Shown: positions 1 to 13,171, counted from the stretch's first letter. The stretch is DNA of 64,000 bases from Pycnopodia helianthoides (GCA_032158295.1 CM063252.1:18124036-18188035), one strand, 5' to 3'. Program-made: numbers and translations. The notes: a model not told the origin generated them from the letters alone.

Positions 1-825
1 TAGCAAAAGTCAAGATTATAAAGAAACACATAAGAAACCGCAAACAAGTTGGAAAAGGCCCTCGTGGCTGCGCCACTCGCGTGCGTGGTCTCCAATTTTA
101 GTCGCTTGGCATCGCAGCTCCAAGACACAAAGGCCTTGACAAAAGGCTAGGCTCAGGGGTACATGAGTGATGTACCCCACGGGGTACATTACCTTGATCG
201 TGCCCACCATTGGTTGTTTCCAGGGCCTTGTATTATATTAGAAAGTCTTTTTGTGCCTGGCACTTTTCTCTGTTTTTGACAAACTGCAGTCCAACTTCAA
301 TTGCAAAATGAATGTTGATCTATAAAGACCCTGCTTTGTGTAGTGATAGAAACTGTTATTTAGACTATTTTTTAACTGTCCAACATTAATATTTGTCGGA
401 TTCTACTGTTTTTATTAAAAGTATGGATGCATTTTTGATCTGTCATAACTTCTGTTTAAGTTATTTTTAGTAAGCATGAAATCCCTCTCTGTGAGTTGTG
501 GTTCTGAAAAGAACCGGTGGTTTAACAACTCCTATATAAGTTGTTTTTAATAATAGAAATAATGAGTTGTTTGTAATTATTATTATTATTATTATTATTA
601 TTTTATTTGCCATAAAAACAGTACGTAACAAAATACAAGACAATATACCCCAAGATGGGCAAGGGACAGCAAAAGCAAATACATACTATGATCCGTAGAT
701 CTGTTGCCCCACATCTGGGGTACACAAAAATTGAAATAAAGATGAATTTTTTGTACAGAAGGCAATAATAACATCAAGAAAAAAATGTATTATGATGCTA
801 ATTGTGAATGTTCTGTTGCGTGTAG
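1..825 (+). other. Intron sequence of the tomosyn gene (partial)
   Basis: This stretch lies upstream of a recognised tomosyn exon and shows no coding exon I can support. It contains an (ATT)n microsatellite at about 578-602, followed by a repeat-like segment. The short open frames here have no family resemblance. It is read as intron because the exon at 826 opens in phase 1 and so needs an upstream exon outside the window. Confidence 0.6.
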
Positions 826-947
826 TTGGGGAAACAAGCGGTCGTCCGTCACGTAGCATCGCCAGACACATCCCTGGTACCGGAGGTTTAGAAGGAGTCA
901 AAGCTAACTCCAGCTCAGCGGCAGGGGAACTCTATAAAGCACGCATT
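826..947 (+). CDS. STXBP5: Tomosyn (syntaxin-binding protein 5-like), penultimate coding exon
   Basis: Tomosyn is a soluble WD40 protein that binds syntaxin and SNAP25 through a C-terminal R-SNARE coil and restrains vesicle priming. This exon encodes the conserved linker just before that coil. The translation contains GRPSRSIARHIPG, GGLEGVKAN and GELYKARI, which match the tomosyn region of the form 'AR.L.HIPGPGG.EGVK...GELARAR'. The acceptor is tgcgtgtag before 826 and the donor is ATT|gtaagt at 947/948. The exon starts in phase 1 and ends in phase 0. The join ARI|ALHERG reproduces the vertebrate 'ARLALDERG' junction exactly. Vertebrates have two paralogues (STXBP5 and STXBP5L), and this invertebrate gene may be ancestral to both. 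Confidence 0.9.
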
Positions 948-1867
948 GTAAGTACACATGCTGCCACCATCTTGGTTTGATTCACTGTAGACTCAACCTC
1001 GTCCCCAGGGCGTGTCGAGCAGTACCAGGTTGACCGCTCTCTCACCCTGGTATTGGATCATTTGCATATCCAAAAATTTTGGATACGTATGCAAATAAGA
1101 ATAGTCTGGCTGCTTTTCAAAATTTACATCTTCGTCATGGTCTCGTGGTCCGGTTCCAGATTTAATAGCTTGTTTGTACATTGGTTGCCGGCCGGCTGTT
1201 TTAACAAAGGTTAACATTTGGTTTTGTCCAATCAGGGTCCAAGTAAGGAGTTTCCCTCCCAGGGTTTACTATTGTAAACATGGTTGGAAATAAAGTAAAC
1301 CATGGGGACGACGTTGCTGTAGACTGTGCCTACTTGATGTCGCAAGTCGGCCATCTTTACGGGCATAAGATTTTTCTGTTACTTATTTATGCTCTTAAAT
1401 TAAATCTTCGAGGTAATAATTGAGTTGTAAAATTGATCTTTGAACACAAGCTGTGTGTTGTGAGAGAATGTGTGCTTCACGCTTGAGTGGTCAAACAATG
1501 TGGGAACTAGCGGTTGTTTATGTCAAAAGATTTCGGTAACGAGAATATAACATGTAAATGTGTGTTTATTCAATAAATATTCTCTACCTTAAAACACATG
1601 ATGTATTGTCCCTTTTACTTTGATGTGTTAAAAGCAAGTGGCGGACTAGTGGACTAGCAGTGTTGACTACAGGATTGAGGCGTTTTCGGATCATTCACCG
1701 TGGTGTTGCCATACCAGACAGTGATTGAAAGTGTGTCAAAACACTCTCAACCACTGCCTGATAAAACTTCACCAACAAGTCCTGGCTGATACGGAAACTC
1801 CTCAATCTTCCAGGAAAGAGCAGTCGTTCAATACGTTCATAGTGTTAATGTTATTATTACTATTCAG
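948..1867 (+). other. Last intron of the tomosyn gene
   Basis: This intron runs from gtaagt at 948 to ttattactattcag ending at 1867. Its left part (about 990-1290) is a dispersed repeat that recurs in inverted orientation near 15 kb. The remainder shows no recognisable element. Confidence 0.8.
990..1290. repeat. Dispersed repeat, inverted partner of 14,975-15,260
   Basis: The segment starting around caacctcgtccccagg and ending near tggttggaaataaag reads, as reverse complement, through about 14,984-15,260 with only scattered differences. Both copies share the stretch around ggatatgcaaatgatcc and the motif ccggccggctgttttg. The copy at 1 kb is inside a tomosyn intron. Class is unknown; no coding potential is seen. 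Confidence 0.75.
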
Positions 1868-2005
1868 GCTCTGCACGAGAGAGGAGAGAAGCTGAGTGAA
1901 CTGGAGGAGCGCACGGCTCAGATGATGGCCAATGCAGAGAACTTCTCCCAGGCATCCCATCAACTTATGCAGAAGTACAAAGACAAAAAGTGGTATCAGT
2001 TCTGA
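1868..2005 (+). CDS. STXBP5: Tomosyn (syntaxin-binding protein 5-like), last coding exon with R-SNARE coil
   Basis: The exon encodes 45 residues and the stop codon TGA at 2003-2005. It starts ALHERGEKLSELEERTAQM and ends KYKDKKWYQF, the signature C-terminus of tomosyns. The heptad pattern and the Arg of the zero layer (LEERT) mark the R-SNARE motif that pairs with syntaxin and SNAP25 in place of synaptobrevin. There is no transmembrane anchor after the coil, as expected for tomosyn and unlike VAMPs. The exon opens in phase 0 directly after the previous one. The gene body lies upstream of the window. Confidence 0.94.
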   Translation, partial: ALHERGEKLSELEERTAQMMANAENFSQASHQLMQKYKDKKWYQF

Positions 2006-4075
2006 TGTAGTCATGGCAATCTCTGAGCTTTCTCGATGAAGACATGTGATAATTACAGGAGTGATTGAAGAAGACTTCTACATCATCGTCACTTTTCATC
2101 CACTCAGTACTACGGAGAATTGCGTATACAGTGATTGATCAACTAGACGTGGAAGGAAAGATAATTCTCTTCGATCATGCTGAAAATGAATTAGTGTAAC
2201 TGGGATGAACTTGACATAATAATGTAAAGGGAAGCGGATGGCAAGTTTGTTATGGTTAATGGTTGTTGACTGAGATTATCTGCGACCAGTGTTGCGTAAC
2301 GTTAAGCAGTCTAGTCACTTATAATGGTTACCATATAGCTATCAGGAAATGAATGGTAAATACCGTCTTTTCATATTGGAGTTAGTCAGTTCTGATGAAG
2401 GTTAATTGCATAATGAATATAATAACAGCAATGCATTTGATATGACTGTAATTTGAGTGGGTTAGCTTGATAGTCAGCTCTGGTGATAACACACTGATGT
2501 AGTGGTTGGGTTGCTCTTGCATACCACGCACAAGAGACCCTGTGTTATAACACAATGTGTGAACTTGTGTTGGTTTCTTCAGTATCGCTCGACATAAGTG
2601 ACGATACACAACACATTTTGTAACTGGTATGCATCACCGATTGGACAAGGGGACTTGTAGTTTCTGAACTGAGGTAATTGTATGATGGAATATGACAGGG
2701 GAATAACAGCCAACTCACATGTGGAGTTCCAGTGTATAATATCATTTCTTTTGCATGCATTTTTGTAGTTGAGTTGTTTTTTTTTCGACGTTGATTATAG
2801 GGCTATCACTGTCAGAGATCTATACATTCCATTTGTTATTTGAATGTCAGATTCAGTAAACCGTACCCTTTACACACTCTGATGTGACGTTAGACACAGG
2901 CATACCAAAGTCCAAAAGTCTAGCTGGTTCTTTATACGGTGTTAAAAACCTGCCACTGTTTTCATATATTTTTGTTGTGTGTATATATAAATATATATGT
3001 AAATGTTGTGAGGGCATATCTATAGTTAGATTTAGATGTGCATTGTGGACAAGGAGACAGTAGGGTAAAGTGCAATAGGCCTTCAATTTCTAAAAACTAG
3101 TTATTGGTATATCTCTCCATCTCTTTACAAATGAAGGTATATTTATTGTCTTCGATCCAGACAAAACATTCTAGAGGTGATTGTTATATGTCCCTCACTA
3201 AACAAAAAATAATAAAGATAATAAATTAATATATAATGATATGAGATTCATTCCTTTTTGTTACATTGCTGTTGCAGGGCATACTTGTAAATGACTAAGT
3301 TGATTATTGTTGACTGTGAACATAGTAGACGATGATTATAGCTTTACCACTTGGTATTTTAGCTAGACAATTTTTGGTACTTCGGACAGAGGTCTAAACG
3401 ACAGATAGCAAGACTGGCCTCTTGTAAATAGACTATGAAGAATTCCAATAATCAACTCACAACAAACACTATATATGACTGTATAGAAACATGTGTTTAG
3501 ACTAGAATTTCAGCTGCGAATAAAATGAATTACAGTACCTATATATAAATATAAATATATAAATATATATGAGCTTCTGGATTCCAGGAAGCAGATTCAG
3601 GTTTGGTGCATAAATGTAGCTGTTTTGTCTTATGATTATTAATCCATCTTGTAATATATTAGATTACCACACGATCAATCGGACATTTTATCTTGCGTAG
3701 AGTTGATGTCGCTTCACTTGTACAAGCAGCCATTATCAAGCTCCTTATCCAGACTTGAGTATCATTCCTTTTTCATTTTTTACAGTGACTGCTGTTGTAG
3801 TTTATGATCACAAAAAAATCCTTTTTCATAGCTTTGTAAAGTGTTTTGTGTAGCTAAGTTGCATCAGGTGTCACAGCAGTTATATTTTCTTTGGGTTTTT
3901 TTTTTCCGCACTTTGTTGTTCATAAGAAGAAGTTATAGTTCTAAGTACTGACAGTAGAGGGTATGACCCACGGTTAACACAACTCTGAGGTTTTATTATT
4001 ATTATTTTGTTGTTTGAATATGTAAAAGAGTTTTATTATTTCGGTTTTAGAATAAATAGATTTATTTTGTGAGAT
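2006..4075 (+). other. Probable 3'UTR of tomosyn
   Basis: This AT-rich sequence after the tomosyn stop has no coding exon. Candidate polyadenylation signals AATAAA occur near 3211 and at 4051-4056, the latter followed by a T-rich stretch. Some tata-rich microsatellite-like DNA lies at about 2990 and 3540. Transcript data would be needed to place the true 3' end. Confidence 0.45.
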
Positions 4076-6365
4076 GGTATTGCGTTGCATGCATTTCAAA
4101 TTGCCTGTACCTTTAATAGCATGAATTTATTATCAGCTAGCGGTCATTATAAATGCTACTTTGCTGTTCAATGAATCCAATTCTATTTACCAGATAAGAA
4201 CATTGACATTTCAAAGAAAAAGGTTTAAATGTAGGGGATGGGAAGATTTTTGATTCTAATTTATTCCGCAACAAATGTTTCAACACTCATGGTACATTAC
4301 GTAAGAGAAGATCTAATTGTAAGAACGGAATGTCAGAAATGGCTCAGGTTGTATAATGGAATTGTTCTTGTATATTGTTTATCTGATAATATAACAAGAT
4401 TTGGACAGACCAAATGGCAGAAGGATGTATGATGTATTGACACAATGGCCTTCAAAAACAAGAATTGACTCACTGGGCGTTTAGAGTTTTTTCTTACTGT
4501 AGGCTATCTCTTCTTTTACTTTACCCTTCCTCCACCACACCAGATCCCAATTTCTGTAAAACTGTTAAGCAGAAAATGCTCAGCAAAATGGAGCAGGGAA
4601 CCGGTCCCTAATGCTGTACATTACATGGTGGTTTGGCTGGTAACCCACTTCTGTTAAGCATGATTTGTCTGTTCATATTTCATAGCTCAACTCCCCGATT
4701 TAATCCTATTTTGTTTTTTTTTCTTCTGTCTATTATTTTGTTGGGGGGGAGCTCCGCCCCCACCTCTCCACTTCTCGCATTTTTAATCGGCAGTCTTAAA
4801 GAAGTACTGAGAATGCAATCTAGGTTCTAGGGTTAGTTGCAGTTGTCCATGTTGTAAATGAATGATGAGTAGTAGCTTGGGATTCCCAGTTGTCATGCAT
4901 TAATGTGTATGTACACTCTGACTGCAAATAGTTAGCGGGAATTCAACGTAGCCCAAATTTATGTTGCTGCTTACTCCAGCATTTTGTGCTTCTAGTAACC
5001 TTTCTCGGCTTGCAGGGTTGTCCCTGCTAAGCCCTGTAAGCAAAGAATGCTTAGCAAGATAAACTTATGCACACGCCCACTAAACAATTCCTTGCTAACA
5101 AGTTTACATAAGCATGAAGTGTTACGCTACCATAAGCGTTGTTTTTACGCTGTTGGTTTTGGCTTAAGGGTAAGCAGTGTGATGAAATTGGGCTCCAAAC
5201 CCATGGGCTGATCAGACATTATTTAGCATTGATAATATACAGTCTAATCAGGTATGTAATTGTATTGTACTGTACGATAAAACGAACTCAACCAAAAAAA
5301 TTAGTTGAGCTTATGTTAATTTTCATCCATTACTCGAGTGTAATAAATAGTGCACAACTTCAATCAAGATATTCTATTGATTGCACTGCATTTGTAACAT
5401 TGGTGTATTTTGGTTGATCAACATCGGTTTTGTTGTTTCTATTCATAAAATAATTTGACCATTTGCATGAGAAATATTTTTGTTTTCTTATACACATAAA
5501 CAAAAGTTGGTAAATTTGTACCTTATTTATTTATGAGAATACCCTATGCGCGATATAATTATTATTTGTTAGCTTAGGAAGCTTAATGAAATTGCCATTT
5601 GAAAATAATTGAAACTTTATTATAAATTTTATTTATTAGCTGAATCAGATTTCGATGTATATTTTGCATTATTATTTATAATGATATTGATTTGATATTG
5701 ATAATTGGGATTCTAGGCACTGAATGGTTGAAAATCCTATTTAATTCCCTTTGGGGGTTTTTTGCCATGTTTTCCTTGATCATGTTCGTTGCCTGGCAAC
5801 ATGTACGAGTAATCTTTGATCAGTAGACTTTAAAACCCGTACTATTGCAAATGCAAATGCAAAGCCAAATTTGAGGTCTTTATTTTTGCAATCAATAATT
5901 CGCTCAATTTGAAATGTGCTCAACTCTTGCAAAACATTCGCTGTGAATATAGAGTTGTGACGTCGATATTCACTTTGCATTTGCATTCGCATAAAGTCTG
6001 ACCCGGGCTGAAAGGTAGCTGCAATCTTGCTTGTCAACATCCCACTTTATCCTATTTAAGTGACAGTAAAGACCATTAACACGTGACCACCATCTTGGTC
6101 ATGTTCCTTGTATGTGAATGCTAATATTCATGGTACAAAAAGGAACCAGACTATTTCTCCTTCCTGCCTTAGTTTGGATACATTGATTTGAATTGGAGAA
6201 AATCAAGATGGCCGCACCATGGAAAAAGGTCTATTGTTATTGTGGGATTGAAACTGAGGGATCCTCAAAATGAGATAAGTTGTGTAACCCATTGGCCTGA
6301 TTTAATGCATCAGGGATAAAGAATGTAGATTGTTTTGCTCAGTTCTTTCTGAACAAATCCTCAGG
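4076..6365. other. Intergenic DNA with fragments of a dispersed hairpin-like repeat
   Basis: No gene is supported here. The stretches at about 4550-4690 and 4990-5220 contain the recurring words 'ttaagcagaaaatgctcagc', 'ccagccaaattacca' and 'aattgggccc'. The same words return near 7.64-7.9, 25.2, 44.3, 61.3-61.5 and 62.2-62.4 kb, so this is one abundant interspersed family. Confidence 0.5.
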
Positions 6366-6369
6366 CTAC

Positions 6370-6560
6370 TTGGGTCGGGTGCTCTCGACTCCGGGAATGC
6401 TCTGTGGTTTATTGGTTAGGACATCTACCACTCTATCATGCGGGGGTCGTGGGTTTGAATCCCACCCGAGTAACCTGTGGGTTTTTTCTCTGCAGGACAT
6501 GGAAAGCACTGAATCAGCTCTTATTACATATCTGTGTAAGGGGAAAAAAGCAAAATAATA
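6370..6560 (+). repeat. tRNA-derived SINE
   Basis: The sequence has a tRNA-like head with an A-box-like word (tggtttattggttaggac, about 6404) and a B box (gtgggtttgaatcccac, about 6450). It continues into a non-tRNA body (tgtgggttttttctctgcagga). Bodies ending the same way recur near 28.45 kb, which marks a SINE rather than a functional tRNA gene. Confidence 0.7.
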
Positions 6561-7659
6561 TTCACTGCATACTGTTGGTAAAGTGAGTACCTCACACTTA
6601 GTGCATTTCTAGCAGGCTGAAGTTGTTCTCTTCTTCCAGCTCCAGAATTTGTGCAAACTTTAACCTGAGTTTCCATATGTCATTGTTTAGAAGCGATGCT
6701 TTTGACACAGATTGATATTTTTAATGAGACCCTGATTCTTTTCAAAACATGAACGGAAAGTATGGAACTCAACTATTTCTCAAGTAAAACCTTAAATAAC
6801 TCCATGTACTTCATATGGGCATCTGATAGTTGTTGGAGCCAAACTCCATCACACTTACCAACAGGATTAAATCCCTATTGAGGAGGTCAAGCTAGGTTGC
6901 ATTTACCAATTACCATTTCGGGTCCACCCGTTTGTAATCTGCTAGCTCCAAACTGACTGTCCATCTTTGTTATGATTCAACAATTACTCTGCTTCAAATC
7001 TCAGCGCTGTGTTTTTGTCAAATACTTTTTATCCTAATTTTTTAGACCTTTAACACTCTTGGTTTTCCTCCATAAGCAATTTAGTGAGGGAGAAAACAAG
7101 ACGACAAAAAACTTTTTTTTATCAGTTCTACAAATGTGCGGTGTCTTCTACATAAGTTTTCTGTTCGTATGACATTTAAGAAAACAAACTGACCACATAT
7201 TCACTGATGTTTAGCAGGTAACATGGGTCAAGTCAATACATTCCATTTAATCTAAGTTAGTCCATTTGCTTTATTACATAGAGTACGAGATTGATAGATT
7301 CAATTGTCCATTTCTTACATCTTTTTGGGGGAAAGCACTGGTGAATGTTTTGGTCTTTTTTTTTCAACCTGCTTGCAACTTTAAACATGTATTAATTTCG
7401 GCTATGTATAATAACTTGAAATACGTAATGATCTTTGTATTGTATTGATTCCAAACCAACATTCCCTGTTTTCAGTAACTTCTTATTTCAGAACGTCTTA
7501 TTCTTTGCAAACATTCCTCTACTGTCAAATTCATGATTCCCATCAGAGACCTTATCATCTGTGTCATGTTCTTCATGTACTGCCTCATTAATGACTACGT
7601 AATTTTTAAATACACAAGGTGACCTGACTCTTCCTCAAACCTGGGCCCAATTTCATAAA
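6561..7659. other. Intergenic, nothing recognised
   Basis: AT-rich DNA with no coding signal, RNA gene or clear repeat that I can identify. Confidence 0.4.
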
Positions 7660-7766
7660 GCAAGTTAGACCGTGTCCAAATTGACGGCTACGGCTATGGC
7701 TAGATTTCCACGTCATCATGCGTTGAAATATAGGATATCCTTAGCCGCCAACTTGTATACGGCCCA
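7660..7766. repeat. Small MITE-like element (family of 58,630-58,755)
   Basis: The ends are imperfect inverted repeats: ccgtgtccaaattgacggctac on the left and gccgccaacttgtatacggcc on the right. The reverse complement matches the element at 58.63 kb, including gctaaggatgtcct-like interior and the 'ggcggctacggctatg' arm. It is a short non-coding TIR element. Confidence 0.7.
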
Positions 7767-8840
7767 TGCACACAAACATCGTGAGCATAGACAAATCTTG
7801 CTTAGCAGAAACAGGGAACCAGCCAAAATACCATGAAGTTCACATTGTTACGACTGGTGCCCCTCTCATGTTTTGCTTTGCAAAGAAATTTGCTGAGCAG
7901 TATTTTCTGCGTAACTGCATTATGAAATTGGATCAGTGTCCGTTGGTACAGCCAGAGGATTTATACATGAGTTATTATAATCTGGACGTCATTCCATTTT
8001 CTTTTCAGTCCATAGATTATGCAAGTCTCATTGTATTCTCTCAATGTGCCCATACACATTGCTTTACTGTGTGAAAGAAACATCATCGATCATGTATTAG
8101 GGTTTGAATACACGTCCAACTTTAGTGGTTTCATGAAATCATTTTATTGACATTATTAAAATATACTGATTATATTTATTTGGTACTTATACATTAAAAT
8201 GAGTATAAATAATAGCACATCATTAGTATTTGGAACTAAACATTCATTTTGAACCCTTAAGTTTTATGTTCTTAGATCTTCAAACTGTTTTTGTTGGGGA
8301 AAAGTCACCAAAAATAGTTCTACAGGTAACATGTTAATGAGAACAGGTCAAGTTTTCTTAATGTTCTTTAATGTTTGTAGGATAAACTTTCGCAAGATTG
8401 GATTTTGTTTGAAAGCTATGATTAAGCCTGTTCTACATGGGTGTTGGCGTAATGAGGGTTGTATTTGTGGGTGTAGGGTGGTACTTAAGTAAATGCATTA
8501 AAACCAACTGTCCACAGATAGCCTTAACTTATTCTGGGCCCCACAATTTCATGGCTCTGTTACCCAGAACCATCCCCCCTCCAAATGGGATCGAAAAAAT
8601 GTACAAAGGAATGGTTTGATACATGAAATAGCCAACCCCCACCCCAATTATGTATTTGCCTCCGCAATGAAAATGTTAGGTAGAGAGCCACTATATCTTC
8701 CCCCATTCTGGTTTAAGACTTGGTGGAGTACATTTGATAATCAGAAAAACGAACTCAGTTTTCAGCTAAAATCTGAAGCAATTTGAAATTGGGTGTAGTA
8801 GTTTTGTGTCATTGTATGAAACATACCTCTTAAAGCATGT
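7767..8840. other. Intergenic; start is a dispersed repeat fragment
   Basis: The first ~150 bases (cttagcagaaacagggaaccagcc) belong to the interspersed family seen at 4.5, 5.0 and 62.3 kb. The open frame of 102 codons at 7766-8074 reads through this repeat and is not considered a gene. Nothing else is recognised. Confidence 0.4.
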
Positions 8841-8961
8841 GTATAACATTATACAATTGTTGCATGCGGTGACATGGTCCATGGTGTTGTGTACACCCGA
8901 GGGGGCAGGTGTACAAAACCCATGGACCATGTCACAGCAGGCAACAATTGTTTTGTTATAC
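8841..8961. repeat. Foldback palindrome
   Basis: gtataacattatacaattgttgc... on the left pairs with ...ggcaacaattgttttgttatac on the right. The inner arms gacatggtccatgg and ccatggaccatgtc also pair, leaving a short centre around cccgaggggg. A further inverted match (tctgtcttgaat at about 8963 and attcaagacaga at about 9143) extends the structure outward. Confidence 0.8.
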
Positions 8962-9162
8962 CTCTGTCTTGAATTCTTAGTAATATTTTCCTCATCTGAA
9001 GGACTCCAATTTCATCGAAACGATGATAATCTCGATCCTTTGCTGCACAGAAAGTTGTAGACGCGCGCGCGCATGAGGAGAGTGGTACATGGATATTTGT
9101 TGCCCGCTCATGTGATCGTTCTGCGCCAATGAAAATACAGCATTCAAGACAGAGGTATAACA

Positions 9163-9480
9163 ATGGTTATTGTCAAATGTCCACACTTTGTGTAACCCAA
9201 CATATCCATGAAATAACAAACCTGTGAAAATTTAAGCTCAATCGTTCATCAGAGTCACAAGAAAACAGTAAAAGCCCCCTTATATGTTTTCACTGTTTTC
9301 AAACATTTTATCACCGTGATAAAAGCTAATTGTTTTACTAATTTATCAAAAACTATAGCATTTCCAGCAAAACTATTTCAAAGGAGGCTTTCCACCATGA
9401 CCATCTTCATATCATGTAATTTATGTGCAAATCTATGAAAGGTGGAGATTTGGTTTGAATATAACTGTCCCACAAAACCA
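9163..9480. repeat. Diverged member of the MITE family at 59,882-60,223
   Basis: Words such as caaacctgtgaaaatttaagctcaat, tcaccgtgata and ctatagcattt follow the same order and spacing as in the element at 59.9 kb. The ends are eroded, so no clean terminal inverted repeat is visible. Confidence 0.65.
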
Positions 9481-11593
9481 ATGATGTACCATCCCTTGAA
9501 GAATCAACTGCATTTTGTATATAAACTGTTTTTCATTCTGTCATCGGTTGTTTTATATGAGAGGTGTTTCCGTTGAATCAATCGGAACTCAGATTTTTTT
9601 TTTCTGCAAGTAAGCAGGCCACTTTCACTGAGTGGTAGTTGACTGTATGCATACATTAGAGTGTAATGTTTTACAACTTTCCTTGGTTTCCTCAACTGAA
9701 AAATCAGACCATAGACTAGCATCCCTACATTATGTTGGGTCAATTTTGTTGCGGAAACATTTTGCATGAGGTGCACGTCTACACATTAACATTAGGAATT
9801 GGTGTAGAGGTCTGATCGGAATTAAGTAAATAAATGCGTGCAGAAAATGATGCATTCGGGTATGCAAGGTTTAGATCACCATTCACTCAATAACAGTCTC
9901 GAACTTGCTTCAATTTGTAGTTTTGGAATGGTATCAAGCTGAAGAATTTATTTCATAAATGACCAATTCAACCACTAAATAGAGTGTTCAAGTATGTTTA
10001 GTGTGGATTGTAGCGGCAGGTCATTATACAATGATGCCTAAATCAACTACCACAGTGGGAGTACAAACTGCTAACTGTACGATTAGTTGGTTTTAATTCC
10101 AATGTGCAATATCTTCTATTTATCAAATTGTGATGGCCTTTTTCAGTTGGTGTTTATGTATAGTAAAGTATTACAACTACACAATAAGGTGCATCTAGAC
10201 TCATTATATTTAGGTTGGCTTGATTAGGTTTGGAGATTGTACAATCAACTGTAATAATTATAATGATCAATTGACTTTATTGTTAACAAGTTTACATTGC
10301 TAATTGTATTACTCCTGATGTACGACTGGAGGCAAAATGTCTGCATTATCCGTCTTAGATCAATCTTTATGGTTCGTTGGTAGGATTTACCCACCACGAT
10401 TTCTGCAAGTATGGTGTACAGGGAACACTGTATCCAATAAGCAGGCATAATCTAATATATACCTAGCTGTGTCATACGAACATGTTGTCTATCATTGCTT
10501 CTTTGTTGTCACTTTAAGGTGTCTGGACTATTGCCCTGGGTTCTAAGACAATGTGACGGTCAAACTGGTGCTGACAGTAAAATCATTGACAGTGGCAGAT
10601 TTAGGGATGGGCGCATCAGGCACGCCCCCCCCCCCCCCCATTTTCTCCAGCTGAAAACAAAATGAATCGAACGTAAAGTACATCAAATCCCTAGTTTCAA
10701 AACAAGTAAAAAAATAATGCGCAAAACGCTTCTGAAATGCCCTAGACTGTAATGATAAAACAAGTTTCCCGGGGACCTAAAGCGGGCCCCGGAACCCGCC
10801 GTTATAAACTTATCTTAAAATCAGCAATTTTTAAACTTGCAAATTAGCCCTCAAAGCTGGCAGGTTTTACAGCAATAGTTTATTAACCCTCAACCAAACT
10901 TGCTGTGTAGAAACACAGAAATCATACAGTCAATGGGAATCTTCATGCACAAGTGCTTCAGAAAAAATGTTGATTTCTTGGTTCTTCTGGCTGAAAATTT
11001 TAAATAATTTTTGTAAGTTGTTGGCCACGTTCAACAAACAGTATATGATTCATATAATATCATATAATATCAATACACAGTAATACAGTCCGATATCTTT
11101 TCTCAGTTCTGCAATAGGTCCCGAAAATGGCCCAATCTTGTCGATGCAAGTTGAGGGGGAAAATGTGGACAGAGCCTAATTTCTTATAGATGAATGATTG
11201 TTGATACATGTAGGGCCTCCCCCCCCCCTAAATAAAAAACAAAATTGGAGTTTCCGGCAGAAATTTGACAGTTCAAGGAATGGTTCAACACCATCCATAA
11301 CACTACATCTAGATCAGATGAGATTATTCACATTAAAAAGAAGGGGAAATAGTGCACTAAGCAGTAAGTTTGTCACGTGACATAAATGTTGGTGATTTTG
11401 GGCAAACATGTACCTTGATTTGTTTTTTTTTACATCCATGCATAAAACAACTACAAATTTGACGGTCACCCAAATACCGCCCTCTATAAAGTAAAGTATT
11501 TTTAAATACTTTAAATTTGTAACGGTCTCTTTATATACCGCCCTCTATTGCTTTTCGTTAGGGCGGTGCCTTTGGTAGTATGCGGCCGGCGAT
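9481..11593. other. Intergenic, mostly unannotated
   Basis: No gene is seen. A poly-C run lies at about 10,626-10,640 and another short one at about 11,219. Nothing else recognised. Confidence 0.4.
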
Positions 11594-12272
11594 CTGATTG
11601 GTCGTTTTTGCATAGCTCGTGCATTTTAAATGAGGTCAACTAAGGAAAGCGTTATTATTACACGTACACGAAGCCTCAGTTTCTCGCATGCGGTGCGTGA
11701 GAGGTGTTAATAGATAGGTTGCAGTATGACGTAAATCGGCCATCTTTACAGGCAGTTTGGAACAAACAGTCGTGCGTTTCGTGTGAGAACGGCGTGCAAC
11801 ACGCGCGCATTTCACGAAACTCATTGCAGGATTGGTCAGTGAACAACGTGGCTACGTTAATAAGTTGAGCGTTTGACGCACCTGCAAGCCAAAATGCAAT
11901 TTGCCCGTAAAGATGGCGTCTACTGGGAACTATCTATAGCGGCACTAACTGTATTGTGTGCGCTATATCGGTGTCGCTAAGGTTAATCAGTGTTATAACA
12001 CACCTCTTGCTAGTTCTGTTTTCTGGTTGGCTGAAACACGGTCACGTGGGATGAACTATTATAGGCTAGTGCATGAGATTTGCACAACCATGAACTAGAC
12101 ATCGCACGCGCGTAGTTTGCGGGAAATAGTTCCCGAAGCGGGCAATTGTCTTTCAATTTTTGACTGGTTACAGCGCCCTCAAGAGGTTGCCAGGCTCATC
12201 TTAATAAGAAAAAAGGCGGCGTCTGGATCGGATCACGGTAGTTTCTTTTCTTATTTCATATTTTGGACCGAG

Positions 12273-12482
12273 TTGTGTTATAAAACACATATGGACTGCC
12301 ATGATTCGGTCACTAGAGTTCGTCTATCCCCTCTCGGGCCTGTGAGTGACCAGAAGAGGGACCTATTTCCCTCGGCCTCGGGAAATAGGTCCCTCTTCTG
12401 GTAACTCACACTCACAGTCCCTCGGGGGAATATACGTGCTCTAGTGACCTCATTGCTAGTCCATATGTGTATAATAACAAAA
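12273..12482. repeat. Foldback palindrome
   Basis: Outer arms ttgtgttataaaacacatatggact and agtccatatgtgtataataacaa pair, and inner arms agaagagggacctatttccc and gggaaataggtccctcttct are perfect. The centre is at about 12,375. Confidence 0.85.
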
Positions 12483-12889
12483 AAGAAGGCAATAGGTTTA
12501 AGAAAACTCCACAGATCTGTTTTTGTTTCATGTATCATAAAATAACTGTCACTATATCACGGAGGTAACATTGTCCACTTTCGAAGTGTCAAAGTTGTTT
12601 TTGAGTCATGTAAACTAACACAATTTAATGCAAAACACTGTCGAAAGGACAATTTTACGAATCACAAGTCATATACTATAGTTTTCCCAAATAATAGGCA
12701 TAGGGCCTATGTGTCAATAGGTATTGCCCCATACTCTGTCATTTGAAGGCTACTAAACACACACAAAATTCTTCAAATCCCCCAGTGACCAGCCCTGTTG
12801 ACCCAACATGCCCAAGGAGGTAGAATTGTTAGGAGTTGGGACGAAAAACCACAGCCAATTAATCTCATTAGCGCCTCTGGCTCTGCTGC

Positions 12890-13171
12890 ATTAAACATGG
12901 CGCCACCCGCTGAGCTCACCAGATTTACGACGACCGCGATAACGTCTTCTGTGTGCAGTGACCAGTGATGCTGCGATCTCGCTTAGCTCACAGGACACGC
13001 ATACGTCATCGTTCGAGCAATACTGCACCTACAATCAAACAAGAACCAGTTTTCGCATGCGCAGTAGTGTTTACAAGCCTCTTTTCTATGCGCCATCTTT
13101 TCCAAACGATTCTGCGTTAAAATCTGATTGCAACGATATTTTGATCGACAATTTTCGACTTTTTCCACCAA
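12890..13171 (+). promoter_or_regulatory. CpG-rich, TATA-less promoter-like segment with a possible splice donor
   Basis: This stretch is richer in CpG than its surroundings. It carries an NRF-1-like site (cgcatgcgca near 13,055) and YY1-like sites (catggcgcc near 12,897, gcgccatctt near 13,090). A strong donor-like sequence, ccaccaag|gttagt, lies at 13,171/13,172. No downstream coding exon could be tied to it, and it lies inside the inverted-repeat-bounded region, so it may belong to a repeat. Confidence 0.25.

Noticed and set aside
6404..6475. Possible functional tRNA gene
   Set aside because: The A and B boxes are present, but no clean acceptor stem or anticodon arm can be folded, and the flanking body recurs elsewhere, so it is a SINE head.
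7766..8074. 102-codon open frame
   Set aside because: It reads through a dispersed repeat at its start, has no recognisable motif and no splice or conservation support.
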